11,450 nt of DNA from SOIA01 sp050116035 (GTDB taxonomy: Bacteria; Acidobacteriota; Aminicenantia; Aminicenantales; Aminicenantaceae), in contig JASFPJ010000083.1 in the NCBI GenBank assembly GCA_050116035.1, positions 1 through 11,450 of the forward strand, in the 5' to 3' direction. Made by a program: the position numbers and the translations under genes. Under the pieces are notes generated by a model, which saw nothing but the letters and a program-made list of their open reading frames with translations, was not told where the DNA came from and did not search any database. Of this stretch, positions 6,466 through 11,450 are shown piece after piece; within the stretch, counting starts at the first letter, position 1; each line of letters opens with the position of its first letter.

Positions 6466-8031
6466 ATGAGCCAAATGGTAAAGATATTCATAGATGAAAA
6501 ACCTGTAGAGGTTGAAGAAGGCACCACTATTCTCAAGGCTGCCGAAAAAGAGGGGATATCCATCCCCCACCTGTGCTACCATTCTGCCTTTCCACCTGAA
6601 GGCAGTTGCCGCATGTGCTTGGTGGAGATCGAGGGATTGCCCAAGCTGGAATTGGCCTGTTCGACTCAGGTCCGGGATGGAATGAAGGTCTTCACGAAAA
6701 GTGAGAAAGTCGTTGAGGCCAGGAAAGGGGTTCTGGAGTTCCTGCTGGCTGAACACCCTCTCGATTGTCCCATTTGCGATAAGGCCGGTGACTGCAAGCT
6801 CCAGGATTATTACGATGAATACGGACTCTTTGAAAGCCATTTCAGAGAGAATAAAGAGAAAAGAGAGAAGAAGGATGCGATCGGAAAGTCCCTCATCCAT
6901 GATGAGGAAAGATGCATCCTCTGTCGACGTTGTGTTCGATTTTTGCGTGAGGTGACCAAAACTCAGGAGCTGGGCGTGTTTGAAAGAGGCATCCACTCCA
7001 GAGTGAACATTTACGACCTCGCTCCTGTCGATAACAACTATTCAGGCAATCTCGCTCAGCTCTGTCCAGTCGGAGCCATTACCGATAAGGATTTCAGGTT
7101 TAAGACTAGAAGCTGGTTTTTAAAAAGCGGAGAGTCGATTTGCCCTTTATGCAGCCGCGGATGCAACATCACCATCGAGTACCATCCGGGTCATTACCGT
7201 TTTAATGTTCCCAAGAAAGTCTATCGAATAAATTCCCGAGAAAATCAAGAGGTGAATGGCTTCTGGATATGCGACCTGGGACGTTACGGGTATTCATATT
7301 TGAATGAAAACCGGCAGGAGAGAATTGCTTTACCGAATAAGAAAATGAGTATAGAGCCAACCTGGGTAAGCCTCAGGGCTTTTGTCGCGGAGAAGCTGAG
7401 CCAGTTGAATTCAACAGGGAAGATGTCTCAGATGGTGCTCGTCCTGAACACATGGCTTTCTAACGAGGAACTTTTCCTTCTGCATAAGATATTCAGGAGC
7501 GATCTCAATGTGGAGAAGATATTCTTTGTCGATCCTCCCCAGGCTGAGTCCGATGACTTTTTACTCACTCCGGAGCGAAGCCCGAACAGAAGAGGAGCGC
7601 AGGAGATCGGTTTCGATATCAAGCCGGTGTCTTTGAAGGCTCTGGCCGCTAAGACAGACTTTCTGCTTGTGTTCGGGTCATTTATTTCTGAGCATTTCGC
7701 ATCATCAGAATTAAAGGATGCCCTGAAAAACACAGAAACCAAGATCCTCTTCACATCGCATGTGAATGAGTTGAATTCTTCATTCGATATCGTCTTCCCA
7801 ACAGCTTTGATCGCGGAGAAGGGAGGATCCCTGACTAATGTGGACGGAATAGTTCAAGAATTTTCCCCGGTCTTCGAATCGCCCGATGATAGCCTCGCCG
7901 AGTGGCGGATACTCATTGACTTGGGCCAAGCGCTGGGAATAAATTCTTCCTTTTACAAAGAATTCACCACTCCTGAGGCAGTATCGAATAAAATGAAAGA
8001 GGAAATACCTTTTTTTAGAGAAGAAAAGTGA
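6466..8031 (+). CDS. nuoG: NADH-quinone oxidoreductase subunit G, short form
   Basis: NuoG is the large iron-sulfur subunit of the NADH arm. The N-terminal ferredoxin-like domain binds N1b (Cys37, Cys48, Cys51, Cys65). HPLDCPICDKAGDC gives the His/Cys ligands of N5 (His97, Cys101, Cys104, Cys110). Cys150, Cys153, Cys156 and Cys200 bind N4. A further CPLCSRGC (Cys226, 229, 233) plus Cys269 in WICDLGRYG matches the extra N7 cluster, which only some bacteria keep. After about residue 285 comes a reduced molybdopterin-oxidoreductase-like part. Its C-terminus retains FPTALIAEKGGSLTNVDG (444-461) and a final EWRILIDLGQALG. At 521 residues it is far shorter than Thermus Nqo3 (about 780) or E. coli NuoG (about 910), so roughly half of that domain is missing. 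The frame is intact, so this is a compact form and not a pseudogene. Its stop overlaps the nuoH GTG start. Confidence 0.95.
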   Translation: MSQMVKIFIDEKPVEVEEGTTILKAAEKEGISIPHLCYHSAFPPEGSCRMCLVEIEGLPKLELACSTQVRDGMKVFTKSEKVVEARKGVLEFLLAEHPLDCPICDKAGDCKLQDYYDEYGLFESHFRENKEKREKKDAIGKSLIHDEERCILCRRCVRFLREVTKTQELGVFERGIHSRVNIYDLAPVDNNYSGNLAQLCPVGAITDKDFRFKTRSWFLKSGESICPLCSRGCNITIEYHPGHYRFNVPKKVYRINSRENQEVNGFWICDLGRYGYSYLNENRQERIALPNKKMSIEPTWVSLRAFVAEKLSQLNSTGKMSQMVLVLNTWLSNEELFLLHKIFRSDLNVEKIFFVDPPQAESDDFLLTPERSPNRRGAQEIGFDIKPVSLKALAAKTDFLLVFGSFISEHFASSELKDALKNTETKILFTSHVNELNSSFDIVFPTALIAEKGGSLTNVDGIVQEFSPVFESPDDSLAEWRILIDLGQALGINSSFYKEFTTPEAVSNKMKEEIPFFREEK

Positions 8032-9107
8032 TTGAAGTGTTGATTGTTTTCGTCAAGATTGTGTGTGCATTAGCCTGGTTTCTCCTTTTGACACTCTATT
8101 TGACCTGGTTGGAGAGAAAAGAGAGCGCAGTCATCCAGGATAGGATCGGAGCGAACAGGGCCTCGATTTTCGGGATTCGTATTATCGGGCTTTTCCAGCC
8201 TTTTGCTGATGCGATAAAGATGATATTCAAAGAAGACTTTGTGCCCGCTTTCTCTCGGAAATTCCTCCACACTATAGCGCCCTTTATCTCTTTCTTTTTT
8301 GTGGCCATCACTATATCCGCTATTCCTTTCGGGGATTCCATCCGGATAGGTGAACGGACCATATCTCTCCAGATACTGGACTTTAATGTTGGTCTTCTGT
8401 TTATCCTGGCCATGCTGTCTCTGGGGATTTATGGAATCATACTCAGCGGCTGGTCCTCCAACAACAGGTATACTCTCGTTGGTGGATTAAGGGGAGCGGC
8501 TCAGCTCATATCATATGAGGTGGCGCTGGGCTTTTCTCTCATCGGTTTGGTCATGGTCTATCCGTCTCTGAAACTTTCCAGTCTGGTTCACTACCAAGGC
8601 GAACTGCTTTTTGGATTCCTCCCCAAATGGGGGATATTCCTTCAGCCACTCGGATTCATCGTGTTTTTATTCGCTGCTCTTGCAGAAACAAAAAGGGCGC
8701 CTTTTGACCTTCCGGAAGCCGAATCCGAAATCATCGGATTTTTTACTGAATACGGAGGTTTGAAGTGGGGCCTCTTCATGATGACGGATTTCATGGAAAT
8801 TATTGTCATCTCGACTCTACTCACAACTCTCTTCTTCGGAGGATGGCAGGTTCCTTGGCTGGCTGCAGATGGATTTCACTGGCCATGGGGAGGGGAGTGG
8901 CTCATGGCGCCCTGGGTTGTCACAGTTTTTCAAGTGGCCGCTTTTAACATCAAAGTCTTTTTCTTCTGCTGGCTTCAGATTTTAATACGCTGGACATATC
9001 CACGATTCCGTTACGACCAGCTGATGGATTTTGGCTGGAAATTGTTGATTCCGTTAAGCCTGGTGAACATTGTCGGAACAGGCATTGTGATGAGTATAAT
9101 ACGATGA
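8028..9107 (+). CDS. nuoH: NADH-quinone oxidoreductase subunit H
   Basis: NuoH is the membrane subunit that forms the quinone entry channel and links quinone reduction to the membrane arm. The 359-residue product is highly hydrophobic with about eight membrane helices (roughly 4-25, 81-102, 118-140, 155-178, 203-219, 250-271, 294-317, 336-356). Signatures: WLERKESAVIQDRIGANRA (27-45), LFQPFADAIKMIFKED (55-70), SNNRYTLVGGLRGAAQLISY (144-163), the acidic loop PFDLPEAESEIIGFFTEYGG (225-244), and RWTYPRFRYDQLMDFGWK (321-338). The start is GTG within GTGA, overlapping the nuoG stop by four bases. The stop in turn overlaps the nuoI start (ATGA). It is the last membrane-arm gene in the cluster; nuoJ-N do not follow. 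Confidence 0.97.
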   Translation: MIEVLIVFVKIVCALAWFLLLTLYLTWLERKESAVIQDRIGANRASIFGIRIIGLFQPFADAIKMIFKEDFVPAFSRKFLHTIAPFISFFFVAITISAIPFGDSIRIGERTISLQILDFNVGLLFILAMLSLGIYGIILSGWSSNNRYTLVGGLRGAAQLISYEVALGFSLIGLVMVYPSLKLSSLVHYQGELLFGFLPKWGIFLQPLGFIVFLFAALAETKRAPFDLPEAESEIIGFFTEYGGLKWGLFMMTDFMEIIVISTLLTTLFFGGWQVPWLAADGFHWPWGGEWLMAPWVVTVFQVAAFNIKVFFFCWLQILIRWTYPRFRYDQLMDFGWKLLIPLSLVNIVGTGIVMSIIR

Positions 9108-9577
9108 TAAAAGCTCTGGGATATTTCATCGAGATTATCAGAGGAATTCTGATCACATCTCGTCATTTCTTCGTGAATATGTTCTTTCACATCTTAAAAG
9201 TATTCGGGATAAAGACGAAGAAAAAAGGAGCTGTGACTATCCAGTATCCAGAGCAGAAAAAAGAAATTGCTTCCAGGCACAGAAGCCTGCACAGACTGGT
9301 GCCCAAAGAAAACGGCCAGCCAAGATGTGTGGCCTGTATGCTGTGCGCCACCGTCTGCCCTTCTGAATGCATATACATCGAGGCTGCAGAGGACCCCAAG
9401 CTGGAGATGCAGAAATACCCATCCAAATTCATCATAGATATTGGTCGCTGCTGTTTCTGTGGCTTCTGTGTGGAGGCTTGTCCTGAAGATGCCATCCGTA
9501 TGGATACAGGAAATATCGAGCTGGCTGGGTACACGCGTGATGACCTGGTCTATGATCTCGACAAACTTCTTAAATGA
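9104..9577 (+). CDS. nuoI: NADH-quinone oxidoreductase subunit I (8Fe ferredoxin-like)
   Basis: NuoI carries clusters N6a and N6b between NuoG and NuoB. Two complete CxxCxxCxxxCP motifs are seen: CVACMLCATVCPSECI (Cys75, 78, 81, 85) and CCFCGFCVEACPEDAI (Cys116, 119, 122, 126, with an additional Cys117). The N-terminal helix, about residues 5-35, is amphipathic to hydrophobic and lies on the membrane in known structures. AVTIQYPEQ (43-51) matches the conserved segment before the first cluster, while the usual RGRH is changed to SRHRSLHR (57-64). The length, 157 residues, is normal. It has no Shine-Dalgarno of note and begins in the ATGA shared with nuoH, so coupling is likely; the same arrangement joins it to the next gene. 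Confidence 0.97.
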   Translation: MIKALGYFIEIIRGILITSRHFFVNMFFHILKVFGIKTKKKGAVTIQYPEQKKEIASRHRSLHRLVPKENGQPRCVACMLCATVCPSECIYIEAAEDPKLEMQKYPSKFIIDIGRCCFCGFCVEACPEDAIRMDTGNIELAGYTRDDLVYDLDKLLK

Positions 9578-10437
9578 CAATCAATAAGATTGCCCTCGGG
9601 CAGTTTGAGATACACGGCCTGAGAGACGGCTATTTTCACCTGGATGGGGGAGCGATGTTTGGGGTGGTCCCCAAACCTCTCTGGGAAAAAAAGTTTGCAG
9701 CCGATGATCAAAACCGCATAAGGCTGGCTCTGAATTCCTTCCTGATAAAAAAAGAAGATACGCTCATCCTGGTAGAGACTGGCATTGGAAGTGATTTGGA
9801 ATCAAAAATATTCGAATATTATTCTATAGAAAGAGAGCCAGGCCTCGTGAGTTCTCTTCAGAGGCTCGGTCATAAAGTGGAAGATATCAACTTTGTCATC
9901 AACACTCATCTTCATTTCGACCACTGCGGAGGAAATACCTATAAAAACGAGAAAGGGGAAGATGCACCCACTTTTCCCAATGCAAAGTACATCATTCAGA
10001 AGAAGGAATGGGAATATGCTATGAATCCCAGCGAAAGAGACCAACCGAGCTACCTGAAACAGAATTTTGTGCCTCTGGAAGAGTGCGGTCAGCTCCAGCT
10101 TGTGGATGGAGATTCGGAGATAATCGAGGGTGTGCATGTTGTTCTCGTTCCTGGACACACATCCAGCCATCAGTGCGTCAAAGTGAAGTCCGAAAGTCAA
10201 ATCTTCTTCTTCCTCGGAGACCTGGTTCCTACTTCAGGCCATATCGGTCTCCCGTATATCATGAGTTATGACCTGCTTCCTCAGGTGACTCTACAGAACA
10301 AGAAAAAAATCTTTGACCAGGCCATAAATGAAGGCTGGGTACTCGGCTTCAATCACGATCCTGATCATTTTTTCGGCCGAGTCGAAAAAGTTGAAGACAA
10401 ATACAGATTCAAACCTCTCCATGGGGTCGCGTCTTAA
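9574..10437 (+). CDS. MBL-fold metallohydrolase joined to the nuo operon
   Basis: A 287-residue metallo-beta-lactamase-fold hydrolase. The metal ligands are His112, His114, Asp116 and His117 in NTHLHFDHCGG, His195 in VPGHTSSHQ, Asp216 in FLGDLVP, and His261 in GFNHDPDH, a complete two-metal set. The N-terminal block DGGAMFGVVPKPLWEKK (24-40) marks a lactonase-like MBL subgroup related in appearance to N-acyl-homoserine-lactonase-like and YtnP-type proteins. The substrate cannot be read from the sequence. There is no signal peptide or membrane segment, so it should be cytoplasmic. Its ATG lies in the ATGA shared with nuoI and no ribosome-binding site is seen, so translation probably depends on nuoI. 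It occupies the place where nuoJ usually sits. Codons 284-287 (GVAS) and the stop lie inside the left arm of the adjoining inverted repeat, so the native C-terminus may have been replaced. Confidence 0.9.
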   Translation: MTINKIALGQFEIHGLRDGYFHLDGGAMFGVVPKPLWEKKFAADDQNRIRLALNSFLIKKEDTLILVETGIGSDLESKIFEYYSIEREPGLVSSLQRLGHKVEDINFVINTHLHFDHCGGNTYKNEKGEDAPTFPNAKYIIQKKEWEYAMNPSERDQPSYLKQNFVPLEECGQLQLVDGDSEIIEGVHVVLVPGHTSSHQCVKVKSESQIFFFLGDLVPTSGHIGLPYIMSYDLLPQVTLQNKKKIFDQAINEGWVLGFNHDPDHFFGRVEKVEDKYRFKPLHGVAS

Positions 10438-10451
10438 CATTTAACATTTCT
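10423..10451 (-). repeat. Left arm of the inverted repeat
   Basis: The arm begins with GGGGTCGCGTCTTAACAT at 10423-10440 and continues with a second AACAT-type unit (TTAACATTTCT). Its first 15 bases are read in frame as the final Gly-Val-Ala-Ser-stop of the MBL hydrolase. Confidence 0.9.
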
Positions 10452-10522
10452 CAATATTGAAAGAGCTGAAGGGGGCAAGTCTGAGCATTTGTCCATTTTT
10501 AATTGAACCTTGATAGAAAATG

Positions 10523-10554
10523 CTTCTGTCTTCATAGTGTATGAAGCATGGAAG
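10523..10554 (+). repeat. Imperfect hairpin in the middle of the element
   Basis: CTTCATA (10530-10536) and TATGAAG (10540-10546) form a 7-bp stem around a GTG loop. An outer CTTC (10523-10526) pairs with GAAG (10551-10554) across an internal loop of 3 and 4 bases. Such bulged palindromes are typical of sequences recognised by Y1 transposases, but the stem is short and could be chance. Confidence 0.45.
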
Positions 10555-10578
10555 AATCAACGAAGTAGTAAGTGTAAA

Positions 10579-10596
10579 ATGTTAAGACCTGACCCC
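10579..10596 (+). repeat. Internal third copy of the 18-bp motif
   Basis: ATGTTAAGACCTGACCCC differs from the copy in the right arm only at two adjacent bases (CT for GC). It starts 48 bases upstream of that copy, in the same orientation. Confidence 0.85.
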
Positions 10597-10615
10597 AATT
10601 TTTCGATATATTATA

Positions 10616-10644
10616 AGAAATGTTAAATGTTAAGACGCGACCCC
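10616..10644 (+). repeat. Right arm of the inverted repeat
   Basis: The arm ends with ATGTTAAGACGCGACCCC at 10627-10644, preceded by AGAAATGTTAA. It is an exact inverted match to 10423-10451. The following bases, up to the promoter candidate at 10668, hold only a TGCAAC direct repeat. Confidence 0.9.
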
Positions 10645-10667
10645 TACCTTGCAACTGCCCTGCAACC

Positions 10668-10696
10668 TTGAATATTTCCAGTCTGAGTGTTATAAA
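10668..10696 (+). promoter_or_regulatory. Candidate promoter of the LigD-PE gene
   Basis: TTGAAT at 10668-10673 and TATAAA at 10691-10696 are separated by exactly 17 bases. Transcription would start near 10703, about 45 bases before the ATG at 10749. It lies just beyond the inverted-repeat element, so the two downstream genes probably form their own transcription unit, separate from nuo. Confidence 0.5.
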
Positions 10697-10748
10697 GAAA
10701 TACTGGTCTTAAATTTTTTATTCCACATTTAAAATTACTGTTCGAAAA

Positions 10749-11210
10749 ATGAGTTTGAAAGAATACAAGAAGAGGAGAGATTTCAGCAAGACTCAGGAGC
10801 CTTCAGAGTCTAAGAAAAAATCAGATGAGCTATTATATGTCATCCAGCGGCACAAAGCCTCTCATCTCCATTATGATTTACGCCTGGAGGAAGAGGGAGT
10901 CTTGAGAAGCTGGGCCATCCCCAAATCGCCTCCTGAGGAAGCGGGAGTCAGAAGACTGGCCGTCCAGACAGAGGACCATCCTTTGGGATACGAGGATTTT
11001 GAAGGGATTATCCCTGAGGGAGAATACGGAGCCGGGAAGGTCGAGACCTGGGATAGGGGTAATTATCTTCCTCTTGAAGCTGAACCGGCAAAGAGAATCA
11101 TCGAGATAAAAGGAAAAAAATTAAAGGGAAAATACGCGTTGATCAAGCTTAAACCGAAGAATCCGGACGATAAAAACTGGCTTTTTTTTAAGCTAAAAAA
11201 CGATAAATAA
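10749..11210 (+). CDS. Stand-alone LigD-type 3'-phosphoesterase domain protein
   Basis: This 153-residue protein is the phosphoesterase (PE) module that in bacterial LigD trims 3'-phosphate and 3'-ribonucleotide ends before ligation in non-homologous end joining. The active-site residues known from Pseudomonas aeruginosa LigD-PE all appear with a constant offset of seven: His35, His41, Asp43, Arg45, His77 and Tyr81, for its His42, His48, Asp50, Arg52, His84 and Tyr88. They lie in RHKASHLHYDLRLE (34-47) and EDHPLGYEDFEG (75-86). IPEGEYGAGKVETWDRGNY (88-106) is the other family signature. A lysine-rich leader of about 26 residues precedes the domain. No ligase, primase-polymerase or Ku gene is in the window, so it is a free-standing PE and not a fragment of full LigD; the frame is intact. 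The ribosome-binding site is weak. A small Cys4 gene follows 39 bases later. Confidence 0.9.
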   Translation: MSLKEYKKRRDFSKTQEPSESKKKSDELLYVIQRHKASHLHYDLRLEEEGVLRSWAIPKSPPEEAGVRRLAVQTEDHPLGYEDFEGIIPEGEYGAGKVETWDRGNYLPLEAEPAKRIIEIKGKKLKGKYALIKLKPKNPDDKNWLFFKLKNDK

Positions 11211-11233
11211 TCCGAATTTCCAGGATAATTTTC

Positions 11234-11243
11234 AAGGAAAGGA
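11234..11243 (+). promoter_or_regulatory. Ribosome-binding site of the small Cys4 gene
   Basis: AAGGAAAGGA at 11234-11243 contains two overlapping purine-rich cores, the last ending six bases before the ATG at 11250. It is the best Shine-Dalgarno in the right half of the window and supports translation of this very short frame. Confidence 0.6.
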
Positions 11244-11249
11244 AAGAAA

Positions 11250-11411
11250 ATGAAAGACGAAGAAAAAATTGCCTGCCATATCTGCAAAAAGGAGATCCCG
11301 AAGGCAGCCGCAGTTCATTCAGAAGGACAGGAATACGTGCTCCATTTCTGCAATGTCGAATGCATGGATTACTGGAAAAAAGAAGAGGAAAAGAAGAAGG
11401 AGAAGAAATAA
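11250..11411 (+). CDS. Small four-cysteine (zinc-ribbon/TRASH-like) protein
   Basis: A 53-residue frame from ATG 11250 to TAA 11409-11411. It contains Cys9-x2-Cys12 (ACHICKKEIP) and Cys34-x3-Cys38 (HFCNVECMDYW), a likely metal-binding pair of knuckles. It ends in a very lysine- and glutamate-rich tail of about 12 residues. The order CxxC-KKEIP-xAA...EGQEYVLHFCxxxC resembles the small DUF3330 family and, more loosely, TRASH/MYM metal-binding domains; this is from memory. Function is unknown: metal sensing or a structural zinc site are both possible. It lies 39 bases after the LigD-PE gene on the same strand with a strong ribosome-binding site, so co-transcription is likely. The last 39 bases of the window after it hold nothing I can identify. 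Confidence 0.75.
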   Translation: MKDEEKIACHICKKEIPKAAAVHSEGQEYVLHFCNVECMDYWKKEEEKKKEKK

Positions 11412-11450
11412 GGTCGATCAGTTGGCATTTTCCAGATAAAGAATGCGTCA

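Larger units (their letters stand above)
10423..10644. mobile_element. 222-bp element bounded by perfect 29-bp inverted repeats (MITE/REP-like)
   Basis: The 29 bases at 10423-10451 are the exact reverse complement of 10616-10644, with a 164-base interior. Pairing fails immediately outside and inside these limits. Each arm contains the 18-mer ATGTTAAGACGCGACCCC in inverted orientation (minus strand 10440-10423, plus strand 10627-10644). A third copy with two changes, ATGTTAAGACCTGACCCC, lies inside at 10579-10596. The interior holds no credible open frame, so any mobility would need a protein supplied elsewhere. From memory, motifs resembling GACCTGACCCC occur beside IS200/Y1-type (REP-associated) transposase genes in diverse genomes; I could not verify this. 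No obvious target-site duplication is seen directly outside the arms, which fits a Y1-type or old insertion better than a classic DDE element. The left arm overlaps the end of the MBL gene. Confidence 0.75.

Noticed and set aside
6466..8031. nuoG as a truncated pseudogene
   Set aside because: The frame is intact, starts and stops at operon junctions, keeps all cluster ligands, and retains the normal C-terminal motif of the domain.
10423..10644. The long inverted repeat as a transcription terminator of the nuo-MBL operon
   Set aside because: The arms are separated by 164 bases and no T tract follows the right arm, so it does not look like an intrinsic terminator. A repeat or mobile element explains the structure better.
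1..11450. tRNA, rRNA, riboswitch or CRISPR array
   Set aside because: None of the gaps between genes contains a cloverleaf, an rRNA core sequence, a recognisable aptamer or regularly spaced repeats.

Overview
The window carries one long plus-strand block: a dihydrolipoyl dehydrogenase gene, a nine-gene nuoA-nuoI operon for respiratory complex I, and a metallo-beta-lactamase-fold hydrolase joined to the end of that operon. It continues with a repeat element bounded by a perfect inverted repeat, a free-standing LigD-type 3'-phosphoesterase, and a 53-residue four-cysteine protein. At the left edge the 5' end of a secreted or outer-membrane protein gene points the other way. All gene calls rest on reading motifs in the translations; no database search was possible.

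Organism: a bacterium of moderate base composition with a NADH-linked complex I of the separate nuoC/nuoD type. The CarboxypepD_reg-like secreted protein suggests a Gram-negative with TonB-type surface proteins. The overall mix reminds me of Acidobacteriota or Candidatus Aminicenantes genomes, but this is an impression and not a demonstrated placement.

Layout: 1-214 (minus) is the start of the exported protein. 215-507 is a divergent promoter region with two similar short palindromes. 508-1914 is lpdA. 1915-2094 is AT-rich and holds a good promoter candidate for nuoA. 2095-9577 is nuoA, B, C, D, E, F, G, H, I, with spacings from a 19-base overlap to a 36-base gap. 9574-10437 is the MBL-fold hydrolase, sharing an ATGA with nuoI. 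10423-10644 is the inverted-repeat element, whose left arm supplies the last four codons and stop of the hydrolase. 10668-10696 is a promoter candidate, 10749-11210 the LigD-PE protein, and 11250-11411 the small Cys4 protein.

How they work together: NuoE, F and G form the NADH-oxidising arm; NuoB, C, D and I carry electrons to quinone; NuoA and H belong to the membrane arm. The antiporter-like pumping subunits NuoJ, K, L, M and N are not encoded here: the operon passes directly from nuoI into the hydrolase. They must lie elsewhere or be absent. NuoG is much shorter than in model species, NuoD has a large insertion, and nuoC contains a small DNA-level duplication. The most distinctive non-coding object is the 222-bp inverted-repeat element.
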